From contig JAHLKG010000002.1 in the NCBI GenBank assembly GCA_025526995.1, positions 930,001 to 994,000 on the forward strand: 64,000 nt of DNA, read 5' to 3'. Shown here piece after piece: positions 34,362-44,825 of the stretch. Both the position numbers and the translations under genes were made by a program. This DNA is from Powellomyces hirtus (Eukaryota; Chytridiomycota; Chytridiomycetes; Spizellomycetales; Powellomycetaceae). Position 1 is the first letter of the stretch. Each line of letters opens with the position of its first letter. The notes beneath the pieces were generated by a model. It saw only the letters and a program-made list of their open reading frames with translations. It did not search any database and was not told the DNA's origin.

Positions 34362-34802
34362 ATGCCACAAAACGGTCGAGCTCCGAAGTGTCCCGTTTGT
34401 CTTTTTCGAGATGCCGAATTCTGTGGGGACTGCGGGCACCTGCTGTGCTTTCGGTGTTTGAAGTACATTTGGGTGACACCTGACAACGCCGCACGCAGAT
34501 GTGTTATCTGCAGGTGAGGAAGGAGCCCCGTTGTGCTGGTTTCAGGGTACTGATATCTTGCATTGCACAGAAAAGAGTGGATTAACCTCTTTGAAGGGGA
34601 AGTAACAAGAAGGCGGTGTGACAGGTGTTACGAGAGAAAGGACTGTCGGACGCCGCACGCCTGTGGAGAAAGAAACCCCTGTTTTCTGTGTGAGAGCTGT
34701 TCACGGGGTCTGGTGCATCGAAGTGGAGAGATACGTTGCCCGAAATGCAACAAGTCGGACCGTCGATTGAGATGGTGGTTGCGGCGGGTGTATTTCAACT
34801 AG
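34362..34802 (+). CDS. Antisense RING-type Cys/His gene inside A2 (one intron)
   Basis: This is read against the element. Exon 1 is 34362-34513, the intron 34514-34570 (57 nt, GTGAGG...TACTGAT...CACAG) and exon 2 34571-34802. Splicing keeps the frame and gives a 127-residue protein. Residues C10, C13, C24, H26, C29, C32, C47 and C50 fit a RING-HC finger (CX2CX10CXHX2CX2CX14CX2C; core GHLLCFRC, CVIC). A second Cys/His cluster follows (C67, C70, C76, C82, C88, C91, C94, H100, C107, C110; ending CPKC). RING proteins are usually ubiquitin ligases; that function here is inference. It starts 24 nt from the LTR and ends 18 nt before the pol stop, tail to tail. It could be a captured host gene or an element accessory gene. 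Confidence 0.75.
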
Positions 34803-34820
34803 ACTTATAACGGGTGTATA

Positions 34821-37530
34821 TCAATGAGATTTGGCGTAATCTGATTTCGTTCGGAGTCCAGTTCGGTGTCGCAGATCATCAAGTAATGGGCGAGGTAGCG
34901 GTTTCGTCAGGGCGTCAGCCAGCATGAGCTTGGACTCAATGTACTGTAGGTGAATGCGCTCGTTACCGACGAGGTCTCACAGGAAGTGATAACGGACATC
35001 AATGTGTTTGGTTCGTTGGTGATGCGTCGGATTGGCAGCAAGCGTGATAGCGGCCTGATTGTCCTCATAGATGAGAACTGCTGTCTGCTCCGTTGCTGAC
35101 AGTTCGGATAGGAGACCCTGGATCCAGAGAGCTTCCTTTGCACATTCCGCGAGTGCAATGTATTCTGCTTCTGCTGTGGATAGCGCCGTTGATTTTTGAC
35201 GTTGAGATTTCCATGAAATGGCAGCTCCGTTGAGCATGAATACATAGCCGGAGGTTGAGCGACGCGTGTCCGTACAGCGTGCGTAGTCGGCATCTGAATA
35301 TCCGACAATATCTCCCCCATCTTTGAAGACAAGAGAGAGATCACTGGTTGTGTTTGTGTACGCGCAAACTTTCTTTGCGGCCGTCATGTGTACGGCCGTT
35401 GGTGCTGCCAGAAACTGAGATAAGTGGGAGACTGAGTAGGCCAGGTCAGGGCGAGTCCCTAACATCAGATACATTAGTGTTCCAATGATCGACTGATATT
35501 CCTTGATTCCTGATGCATCGAGGACGTCGGCTCCATCGTGCGCATTTAGATGTGAGGTCGGGTCCATCGGGATGTGATGCGGCCGCATGCCGTTAAGGTT
35601 AAACTTGTCGATCATGTCTTTGATGTACTTCTGTTGGCCGATGGTAATGCATCGCTCTGACCGGTCGTGCGTAATCTGAAGACCGAGAAGGAAAGAGATC
35701 TCCCCCATGTCCTCCATCTTGAAGCATTCGGCAAGCGCGGATTTGAGAGCGAGCAGGTCATCGAGGTCTGATGCGAAAATCGTGAGGTCATCCACGTTGA
35801 CGGCAACAATCAGGATCTTTGTGTTGTCAGTCCGCTTAATGTAGAGCGCGGTGTCGAGTTCTGATACTGAGAACCCGAGCTGTTGAAGAAAGGAGTCGAG
35901 AACCTTGTTCCATAGGCGCGGCGATTGTTTAAGGCCGTAAAGGGAACGGCGTAGTTTGACGACGTCGTCAGCGACGCCGGCTGGGAGCCGCATCCAGATT
36001 TCTACGTCGAGATCTCCGTTGAGAAATGCGGTGATGACATCCATCTGATGGACGTGAAGGTGGAGCTTAGCGGCAAGCGCGAGTAGCGCCCGCAAGGTGT
36101 TAAACTTGACGACGGGCGCATATGTTTTGTTGAAGTCAATGCCTTCACGCTGCGTGAAGCCTCGGGCGACGAGGCGGGCTTTGAACTTCTTGATGGAACC
36201 ATCGGCATTGCGTTTGACTTTGAAGACCCATTTAGAATCAACAAGGTGAGTGCCAGACGGTGTTTGCGTGGTGTCCGTGTCCCACGTCTTGTTAGTGCGG
36301 TGAGATGAGAGTTCAGCGTCGATCGCTTGTTTCCACTCTTTCGCGTACGGTGAGTTGATTGCCGCCTGGTAAGTGGCGGGCTCGTCAATGTCAGTGCTGC
36401 ATGCGGCATGCAGTTTGGCAATTGCGGGTGTGCCGTCATCTTCGATTCCGGTGAATCGCGTCGGGGCCTCTGAATCCTTGACGTTGTCGAGGGGTTCCCA
36501 TGTTGGTTCGTCGTAGCCAAGCCACTTGACCAGGAATTCCTCTCCCCCTTCACCGTTGCGAGAGAGTAAGATGCGCTCAACCACATATTCGGGAGTGGTG
36601 TCGCTCTGAGCGACAGGGCTGACGTAATCAGCCTTGTTAATTGTGACGTCTCGTGCGTCGATGATCGAATCCGTCGATGCATCATAAAAGCGATAGTTGC
36701 CTTGTTTTGTGGGGTGATATCCCACTAGTCGGAACGGTCCGACAGCGCGAGCTCCGAGCTTGCGGTGTGTGCGACGGCGCACAGGTTGATGCATATAGGC
36801 CACGCTCCAGATGGTGCGGAGGTTTGATACATCGGCAGGGGTCCCAAACCAACGTTGGTATGGGGTCTCTCCGTTGAGAGACGTTGATGGCGTCCGTTGA
36901 CGCAGGTAGTTGACGGCCATAGCGAGTTCTCCCCAAAGTTTGAAAGGAGCGCGGCTGTCATGAAGAATCGCTCGGACCTGGTCCATGAGCATACGGTTGA
37001 ACCGTTCAGCAATGCCATTTTGCTGAGAGGAGTACGGGTGAGTAGGGTTTAACGTGATCCCATCGGCGAGCAGCTCAGCCTGTAGGGGATAGTATTCACC
37101 GCCGTTATCGCAGCGCAGCTCCTTGATCTTGGAGTCGAGATGGCGTTCAGCGTACGCGCAATAGTTTTGCCAATAATCGTTGGTTTGATCTTTGGTCTTG
37201 AGGAGGTAGATGACGGAGTACCGTGTGTATTCGTCAATGAACGTGAGGATGTAGCGGGCGCCAGAGAGGGAGAGAAGATTGGCGCCCATGTCAAGAATGT
37301 CCGAGTGTATGCGATCAAGTGGTTTGGTTGCAGGTCGAGAGTTTTGCCCATTGAAGGGCAGCCGAGTGGATTTACCGAGGGAGCAGCCGGAGCACAGCGC
37401 GTGTTCCGGTTCGACGTTGTTTGGCAGATTGAGAGAATAGATCAGATTCGCAGCTTGAAGCGCTCGTTGTCCAATGTGCCCAAAGCGTTGATGCCATAGT
37501 TTATAGACATTGCGGTCCTTTGTTTTGCAG
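34821..37530 (-). pseudogene. A2 pol: integrase, chromodomain, RT, RNase H
   Basis: This is open from the integrase zinc region (LWHQRFGH, ALCSGCSLGK; frame open above 37442) to TGA at 34974-34976, where a CGA codon is expected. It then stays open to TGA at 34821 (MLADALTKPL). Integrase motifs are IHSDILDMG, CDNGGEYY and NGIAERFN. A chromodomain lies near 36470-36595 (EYVVERILLSR, EEFLVKWLGY, PTWEPLDNV), with the aromatic cage positions Y, W and Y kept. RT has DVITAFLNGD and NVDDLTIFA (YVDD changed to NVDD). RNase H has GYSDADYA, STAEAEYIAL and YEDNQAAITLA. One nonsense codon and the frame difference from gag-protease are the visible lesions. Confidence 0.88.
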
Positions 37531-39115
37531 CTTTGGTCGCAAAAGCAGCGGCGGTGGTTTCAACATAACCATCGATAAATGGCAGGTTTCCGTTGTGGCG
37601 GAGCGGTAGGATAACGCGGCCGTTCTTTAAGATGGAGGAACCGTTAGTTGAGAACGTGATTTCGTAACCGTCCCGGTTCAGTGGCGATGTGGAAACCAAG
37701 TTGCGGCTCGCTTCAGGTACGTAGAGCACGTCGACCCAGACAATGGCTTCGTCCGTGTCGTTATTGCTGATGGTGAGTGTGCCTGCTTCGCGAGCAGTAA
37801 GGTTTTCGCCGTTTGCGACGCCGATTTGGACTGCCGGGATGGGTCGCAAGTCAGTAAGGAGAATAGCGTCCTTGATAATGTGGTGCGTTGCGCAAGAGTC
37901 AAGGGCGATTGAATGCGAGGACCTGTGGTTAGTTGCCAAAACGAGGTTTGCTTCGGTAGCGGGTTCTTGCTGATGTTGTTTAAGGAGCTCGCGCGTGTCC
38001 TTCATTTTCGGGCAGTCCTTCATCCAATGACCGGTTTGTTCGCAGAAGAGACAGGGAGATCCTGGAACTGAGCGGCGGCGTTGTTTTTTCCACGATTTTC
38101 GGGTCGCGTGTTCATTGGTGTTGGCATCCGAATTGCCATGCATCACATGGGCTTCAACGTGAGACTCGGTTTTGGGCACACGAGCGCCCCGTTCTGAGGT
38201 AAGCTGTTCCTGTCGGATTGCGGCTTCCTGCATGGCGTCCAGATCCAAGAGATCCTTTGAGATGATGGCCGAGTAGATAGGACGCTTGAGTCCCTTGAGA
38301 TAGCGATGCTCGATTTCTCCTTTGTTCATGTCGGGGATCTGCATGACGAGTTTGTTGAATGCATTGTTGTATGCAATGACCGACGTGGTCTGTGAAAGAT
38401 CATCCAGTTTATCACGAATCATCGAGCTGAACGCTGGTGGTGTGAATCTCAGGCGTAGCGTTGTTTTGAGATGGTTCCATGTTCGAGGGGCGGTCCCCTG
38501 GCTTTCCTGGGTCCTCCACCAGATGTGAGCGGTAGATGTGAGTTTGCTTACCGCCATTTTTGCTTCGAGAAGTGGCGGAAGGTATGCAACCTCGAAAAAA
38601 TTGTCCAGTTTTGCAATGAATTCGAGAAGTAATTGCGGACTACTCATATCGCCATCGAAGTTGGGAACTTGTTTAAGGAGCTCCTTTGCGACGGAATTCA
38701 TTGAGGACGACGTGGGAGAAGAATTCTCCGATGAGCGAGAGTGTCGGCGGTCCTCCGGGAAGACATGAGGGTTTGCAGCGGCGGCCGTCTGCATTTGCAT
38801 TTGTGCGAAGGTAGAGATCATCTTCTCCATCATCTCTCGTTGGGATTCAGCCGCAAGGTGCTGAGACTCCCTTTGTGACTCGGCGGCGAGTCGCTGCGAT
38901 TCCAGCAGCATGCGTTCCTGCATTTCGGCGATAATGCGTTGGGATTCCAACAGCGCCTTCTCCAAATACTTCTTGGTGACGATCTCGTTGTCAGGTCGAG
39001 CGGCTCGACTCTTGTCGTCCTCACTGTGAGGACCCTCATCTGCAGAATCCTGCGTCGGCGCAGGGGCAGTGTTTGTTCCGGACCTGGTCCGAATGGGGCT
39101 ACGGGACAATGGCAT
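37442..39115 (-). CDS. A2 gag-protease
   Basis: An open frame of 557 codons starting MPLSRSPIRTRSG. An N-terminal Glu/Gln-rich coiled-coil segment has repeats of the type LLESQRLAAESQRESQ (about residues 50-100). The capsid region (SVIAYNNAFNKLVMQI, IEHRYLKGLKRPIYS) follows, then the zinc knuckle CLFCEQTGHWMKDC, then a protease-like segment with ALDSCATHH where DSG is usual. The frame ends 37442 in sequence that in the -1 frame encodes the GAG-pre-integrase motif, so pol is reached only by a -1 shift or after an old one-base loss in an A-run near 37530. A1 has the same A-run length. Confidence 0.85.
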   Translation of the reverse strand: MPLSRSPIRTRSGTNTAPAPTQDSADEGPHSEDDKSRAARPDNEIVTKKYLEKALLESQRIIAEMQERMLLESQRLAAESQRESQHLAAESQREMMEKMISTFAQMQMQTAAAANPHVFPEDRRHSRSSENSSPTSSSMNSVAKELLKQVPNFDGDMSSPQLLLEFIAKLDNFFEVAYLPPLLEAKMAVSKLTSTAHIWWRTQESQGTAPRTWNHLKTTLRLRFTPPAFSSMIRDKLDDLSQTTSVIAYNNAFNKLVMQIPDMNKGEIEHRYLKGLKRPIYSAIISKDLLDLDAMQEAAIRQEQLTSERGARVPKTESHVEAHVMHGNSDANTNEHATRKSWKKQRRRSVPGSPCLFCEQTGHWMKDCPKMKDTRELLKQHQQEPATEANLVLATNHRSSHSIALDSCATHHIIKDAILLTDLRPIPAVQIGVANGENLTAREAGTLTISNNDTDEAIVWVDVLYVPEASRNLVSTSPLNRDGYEITFSTNGSSILKNGRVILPLRHNGNLPFIDGYVETTAAAFATKAAKQRTAMSINYGINALGTLDNERFKLRI

Positions 39116-39181
39116 GATTGAGTATTGAACAACGTGAAGAAGGATGCAGGATGCTTGTCGTTTTAAGCGTTGAGCGGGCTG

Positions 39182-39196
39182 ACAGGGCTCATAACC
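39182..39196 (-). promoter_or_regulatory. A2 primer-binding site
   Basis: GGTTATGAGCCCTG (plus one non-matching base) directly inside the 5' LTR. It is the same initiator-tRNA anticodon-arm site as in B, C, E and G. Confidence 0.83.
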
Positions 39197-39453
39197 TGTT
39201 GTGCGTAGGTCCGGTTAAGGTGTAGTGCAACAGAGGAAAGCTAGCTCGACACTCTCAATGACAATGGGATGATTGTGTTATTGTTAAGTGTAAACGATGG
39301 GTGAGGGAGATCTACACTACGAAGAAGAAAGGTGGCTGTGCAAGCTATCTAAGCATACGCGGTCAGATGAAGCACCATTGCGCAGCGGGGGTCACGTGGA
39401 GTCTTGGAGCGCTGTCGATTTGACAGGTTTATCTCAAAAGTCCAATCTCAACA
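39197..39453 (-). repeat. A2 5' LTR
   Basis: A 257-bp LTR nearly identical to 34081-34337. Right flank CACTC is the target duplication. Confidence 0.94.
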
Positions 39454-39690
39454 CACTCCACAAGCTGTTGGCTTTCAGCATGGCCTGCATCTTGAACTTC
39501 CAGAGGTGGAAGTTTTTGCCAGTGAACTTGTTGATGGTGAGGCGGCCAGTATCATGGTCAGAGGACATGATGAGTTCGTTGAGGTGGTGGGAGGTGGAGA
39601 GAAGATGGGAATAATAGTAAAGGGAATGGGTGGTTGTGGTTGAGGTTGATGTTGATTGATCAATGAGTTGCAGATGCAGGGCTCATAACC
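39454..39690 (-). pseudogene. C (right copy) gag start, leader and primer-binding site
   Basis: This continues the C gag broken at 34080, with the start MSSDHDTGRL at 39568. The leader and primer-binding site (39677-39690, GGTTATGAGCCCTG on the minus strand) run up to the LTR. By eye the sequence is identical to the left copy. Confidence 0.85.
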
Positions 39691-39977
39691 TGTTAAATAG
39701 GCTGTCTTATTACTTTAGAGGGAGGGGCCAGGAATCACTGGTCATTTATAGGAGACTATCTGTACCCTGCCAAGGATGCCAAGTCCTTTGGCATGGCTGT
39801 GCCTCGTCTTGGCAGACCCTGGCTGAGCAGCGCCAAGCAATGCTGAGTTCTCTGTTGGCACTCTGAGGCTGTGCTGACCATTGCCTAGATCCTTGGCAGA
39901 GTCTCAGCTCAAACAACACAGCCTCAGGATGTAACCCGCCACGAATCAGTCAGCTGTGGCTCTATCTAACTCTAACA
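39691..39977 (-). repeat. C LTR, right copy
   Basis: A 287-bp inverted twin of 29066-29352. It has the primer-binding site on one side and a C tail on the other, which indicates a former tandem pair of C elements sharing this LTR. Confidence 0.88.
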
Positions 39978-40069
39978 AGGTTCGATGGCTGCCGCACAAC
40001 CCGGGATATTCAACGCTGCCCACAGGCTGGGGATCGGGTGCCTACAGGCAGAGATACAGACACCAACAG
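39978..40069 (+). repeat. 92-bp C-tail segment, right copy
   Basis: The inverted copy of 28974-29065. One base differs (CACCAACAG against CTCCAACAG). It is fused to D gag on its right. Confidence 0.75.
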
Positions 40070-43000
40070 AAGGAGACATTAACAATGAAGCCTCAATCTA
40101 CCATGATTCCCACAACAAAAATGCCGTTGCAGATGAGATGGATCCTAGAGAAATGCATACAGAACCAGCAACAGAACTGTCCAGACTGCAAACTGACACA
40201 GTCATGCACCTTTTGCAGAGGTTCAAAATGGATGTGAACAAAAAGTTTGACCATTGGATGGAGAAGTTGGAGAAGACTCTTTTGACTAAGTCAAATCCTC
40301 TCGCTACATCGCCTTCCCATCAACATGAAAAGTTCAAAAATAGAAATACTCACGTTGGCAGTTACAATCTACCCGTTTCACCAATGAGAAGCCCAAAAGC
40401 GGGCCCTGAGTATCCTTTTGCACGAAATCTCGTTACTCACAGCAAAGTTGAAGCCCCAGTTGCCCCTCACTTTTGTCCGCCTTCCCCAACGGAGAGCACT
40501 ACAACTACAAGCAGCCAAAGTGAAGACCGTGAAGCCCAGCGCCTGTCATTCAAATTCTTTGAATCAGCGATCAATGAAGTCATGAAATACAATGGCACGG
40601 GAAATGTTTCCAAACTTGTCGATTTTGTTGATCAAGTCGATGTGTTCTTTTGCCTCAAATCTGTACCTGGAGAAGAACAACTTTCCTTTGTATTCAGCAA
40701 GCTTACTGGCGATGCAAAGCAATGGTACCGGAACTACTGCAAGAAGGCCAATGACGAGAAATATGCTCCCATTACCAATTGGCCAACTTTCAAGCGACCT
40801 TTCCTCCAGCTTTACCAACCTCACAATCACAAGGAGACCCTACTCACTCAGCTGGAAAGAATACGACAAGGAAGCCATACCATTTCACAGTACAATCCTC
40901 TTTCACGAATATTACCAGCCAGTTCATCATGGAGATTCCGTTCCTGGTCTACAAGTGGTTCTACCTTCGAGGAATGAACAAACATCAAGCTGAACTCGTC
41001 AGAACTAATCATTTTGATGATCTGGAAAGCCTACAAGCAGCAGCCAAATGTTTGGATAACGGAAACCACAAGAGTAACCAAAACAACCGTTTTGCCAAGA
41101 AGAGCAAAAACATCATGCTCAAAGCCCAACCTTCAAAGAAAGACGGCTCAAGTCACAAGAAGACCAACACAAAGAACACCACAAACTCAAAGAAGAAGGA
41201 AAACTTCCCCTGTTGGTTATGCAATTCGAATGAACATACTCCATTCAATCGTCCCCTCAAAGCCAAGGCTGTCAAAGCCTTAAAACCCCCTGCTAATGCC
41301 AACATTGCAGAAGCTCACAATGCCACTACATTGGCTTACCTGGATTCAGGCTGCTCACAGCACATGACGAATGACATTTCCATTCTCGAATCCTCAGAGC
41401 ACTTGACACATGTCAGATTTGGAAACAACGCCTTTCTGGAGACCGAAGCAAAAAAGAACGCTACCTTGAAGCTTTCAGATGGAGATGTACCTCTCACCAA
41501 TGTTCTCTATGTTCCAAAACTCGCCAAAACCCTCATCCCTGTCTCTGCACTCGCCAAAGATGGAAAGAGAGTTACCTTTGAAGATGAGAGCGCCGTCATT
41601 CAAGACTGCAACGGCACTACAAATGACATCACCATACCTCTCGTTCAAGAAAAATGTATCACATCTCACCAACTCCGATGGCTTTCGTCACCCAAACTCG
41701 CAGACAGGTCTGGCTGCCTGGGGGTCTGGCTGCCCCTGGTGGGGCGGCCGGACCCCGTGCCATCTCGGCCGCAGTGTTGGCTGCTTTGTCGGCCTCTTCT
41801 GGGGCTGGTTCTGGTTGCTCTTCCTTTGTCAACAAAGGAACCCTCTGGCATCACTGTTTGGGCCAACCCGGCATCCACATTATGAAGAAACTCAAGCTCC
41901 CAATGACCAACAAAGTCTGCAAAGGATGCGAGTTTGGTAAGCACAAGCGCTCACCATTCAACGGTACAATGACACAGTCCAAGATGCCACTCGATCGCCT
42001 ACATTTTGACCCTAACAGGCTGCACATACTCGCGGTTGGCAATGAGAAATATGCCCTTGTTGTGATCGATGACTATTCATGCTTCACATGGATCTTCTTC
42101 TTGAAGACAAAGAGCAAATCTACTGCAAAGTTGATTGAATTCATCAACTTCATCGAAAATCAGACCAACGAATGGGTCAGACGACTTCATTCCGATCGAG
42201 GGGGGGAGTTTGTCAATCACAATCTGAAAGCATTCATTTCAAAAAAGGGCATCCTGCATGAACTCACCGCTGCAGATCCCCTCAGTCCAACAGTGTAGCA
42301 GAAAGGTTCAACCTCATCCTGTTCAACACCATTCGTTCATTGGAACACTCATACGGCATCCTGAAACAACTCTGGACCAAGTTAGCAGCTACATCAGTCT
42401 ACTTACGGAATCGCCTCCCCCACAAGTCCAATGACAAGATTCCACCGTACGAACGGCTCAACAGCAAAGAGCCCTCACTTTCTCACCTTCTTGTGATTTG
42501 GGCCAATGCTTTTGTGCATCTTGTCAAGAGAAAACAAGTCTCAAAGTTGGCACCGTGCGCTACACGTCTCAAACTCATTGGTTACAAATTTGACGGCGCT
42601 TACCGCTGTTGGGATCACAACCCTCAAGAAATAGTCATTTCTTGTGATGTAACCTTTGACAAAACCTCAGCACCCGAACTAGCAAAAGACTACATCCCAC
42701 CCAAAGAACTCTATAAAGTTGAAGAGATTCTCAACTCACGTGACGGTCCGGAAGGCCCCCAATTCCTCTGCAAATGGCTGGGATTCAAAGACGAAGACAA
42801 CACATGGGAACCGATCAAAAATGTAAATCATTTGACGGTCTTTGCAGACTACATCAATGAGAAGACGGCAATCGCTCTTTTGGCTGCAAGTACCAAAAAA
42901 CCCCAGACCTACAAACAAGCGCTCTCATTGGACGATGCGCTGAAGTGGATCAAGGAGATAAATGCCGAGTTGAAGTCCCTTCACACCAATGAAACATGTA

Positions 43001-43704
43001 TAGTCATTAACCCCAAATCCTTAGCGCAAGATCGACGGCCCATCTGCACCAAACGTGTCTTCAAGATTAAGCAAGACCTGAATGGCAACCTCAACAATAC
43101 AAGGCTCGGTTTGCTGTGAAAGGCTTCGATCAATGCTACGGTATCAACTACAATGAAACCCACGCTCCGGTTGCCAAGATAGCTATCCAACACGTCCTTC
43201 CCGCTCTTGCAGCCAGTCTAGGCTTGAAATGCCATCAAACGGATATAGTAACCACATTCCTGAATGGGATTGTTACCGAGACCATCCTAATCTATGCCCC
43301 TGAAGGCTCTGGCTTTCCGCCCGGGACCATCCTTTGACTCCGAAAGGCCCTCTATGGTCTGAAACAAGCCCCACGCAAATGGTACTCCCTGCTTCACAAG
43401 GAACTGACCTCCTTGGGATTCAAGCGCCTGGCAAATGACAATGCCATTTACATCAGAACTCTACCTCAAAGTGACTCATCGCAGTACATCTCCGTCTACG
43501 TCGACAATCTTCTCATCTTCGCAAAGACCAAATCGGAAATCTTGTCAATCAAGGCATCCCTGCGCAACAAGTTCAACATGACCAACCTAGGCAAGGTTAA
43601 CCACTACCTGGGGATGAGAGTTTGACGCAACTACTCTCAGCGTGTCATCTTCCTCAATCAAGAGTCATATGTAAATGACATCCTTGAGCGCTTTGGTATG
43701 CAAG
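40070..43704 (+). pseudogene. Copia D (right copy) gag-pol with chromodomain, first part
   Basis: Gag is open 39985-40977, then shifts frame (40779-41885: zinc knuckle region CWLCNSNEHTPFN, in which the final Cys has become Arg, and protease with YLDSGCSQHMTND). An Ala/Gly-rich stretch near 41690-41850 precedes LWHHCLGQPG. Integrase follows (LHFDPNRL, LHSDRGGEF), then a stop at 42298. The piece 42340-43119 ends integrase and carries a chromodomain near 42700-42835 (LYKVEEILNSRDG, FLCKWLGF, NTWEPIKNV). RT pieces 43116-43337 and 43413-43625 have IVTTFLNG, a degraded palm and YVDNLLIFA. Multiple stops and shifts make it inactive. It is interrupted at 43704 by the solo LTR H. Confidence 0.85.
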
Positions 43705-44072
43705 TCTTGGAAATATCAGCGTTTCCAGTACTTTATTGGAAATGCAGAGGATTGGACGAATTTGAGGCAGTCTGCTTGTATTGCCTTCATAGGGGGTTTA
43801 CAGAGCTCTTCCGCGATGCAGATGACAATGTAGCGTTGTCAGATGCATGGAGATGTAATGTATGTGAATGTATTATTATGTCTCAAGTCTTATCGGTAAT
43901 GTCTCGCTTGTCGAGCGTTCTAATCTATTTTTTCTCCAATCACGTGAGCACACGTGATCCAATTCAGCTCTTAGCGTTACCGGTATGACGGTCACGCGTT
44001 CTAGCCGGAGATTCCAAGTTAGGATCTAATGTAAGGACTAACATTGAGTACGCAAGGCTCAACATTCCAATA
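43705..44072 (+). repeat. Solo LTR of a further family (H)
   Basis: A 368-bp insert in the D pol, flanked by GCAAG (43700-43704 and 44073-44077). Its ends, TCTTGGAAATATC and CAACATTCCAATA, look like a mutated TG...CA LTR with an inverted TTGGAA. It contains two CACGTG boxes exactly 10 bp apart (43941 and 43951). No internal region is left, so it is probably a solo LTR. A related fragment lies at 26341-26436. Confidence 0.78.
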
Positions 44073-44077
44073 GCAAG

Positions 44078-44825
44078 ACTGCAAGCCCGTCAATACCCTA
44101 ATGGACCAGACCAAGCTTGAACCCTACAAAGTCGAAAATACAAAGACTTCACCTAACTTGCAAGAAGGAGAATATTGCGGAATCGTTGGCTCTCTCATGT
44201 ACCTGATGATTTGCATGCGCCCTGACATTGCTGTCGCTGTTGGTATGCTTTTTTGCTTCCCAAGCAACCCCTCACCTCAACATCTGCCCGCTGCAAAGCA
44301 TGCTCTTTGCTACCTACGTGGGACATCCGCTTACAGCCTCTGCATTGGCGGAAACAACGTTACCCTTCACTGCTTTGGCAACGCTGACTGTGGAAACAAC
44401 ATCATTGATCAACAGTCAATCACTGAGTACCTTTTCTACATTGAAAATGCGGGCCCCGTTACATGGGTTTCGAAGCACCAACCCACCGTTGCTCTCTCAT
44501 CTACCGAAGCTGAATACATGGCACTTTCCTTTGCCACTCAAGAAACAATCTGGCTCTGCTCACTTCTGCAAGAACCCCAAATCCCCAAATATCTCGATGA
44601 AAATGCTTGACCCACAATATTCTATGAAGATCAGTCATGCATTTCATTGGCAATGAACCCCGTGCATCACGCCCGTACCAAGCTCATTGACATTAGGCAT
44701 CATTTCATCCGTGATCACATCAACAAGGAGATTCTTCTGGAGTACTTACCCACAGCCGAAATGGTCGCCGACTGACTTATGAAGCGTCTACCGGCACCGG
44801 GATTCAAGTACCATCGCAAAAACAT
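44078..44825 (+). pseudogene. D (right copy) pol end: RNase H
   Basis: This continues the polyprotein after the solo LTR. The piece 44101-44610 has VGSLMYLMICMRPDIAVAVG and STEAEYMALSF; a broken DQSC-like motif, HARTKLIDIRHHFI and LLEYLPTAEMVAD follow, with stops. It ends at 44825, where the LTR of E begins. No D LTR is visible, so the 3' end of D probably lies beyond E outside the window. Confidence 0.8.

Larger units (their letters stand above)
34081..39453 (-). mobile_element. Copia element A2 with antisense RING gene
   Basis: A 5373-bp element between 257-bp LTRs, flanked by CACTC (34076-34080 and 39454-39458) and inserted in the gag of the right C copy. Order on the minus strand: 5' LTR, primer-binding site, gag-protease, integrase-chromodomain-RT-RNase H, then an oppositely transcribed Cys-rich gene, a polypurine tract (GTCGGGGGAG) and the 3' LTR. 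The LTRs differ at about four sites, so the insertion is fairly recent. Confidence 0.93.

Noticed and set aside
41690..41860. Possible GC-rich insertion in D at the GAG-pre-integrase region
   Set aside because: No target duplication is visible and the Ala/Gly-rich stretch could be native to the family. No second copy covers it.
43698..43988. 96-codon Cys-containing frame in the solo LTR H
   Set aside because: It starts outside the insert and spans non-coding LTR sequence. The related fragment at 26341 does not keep it open.
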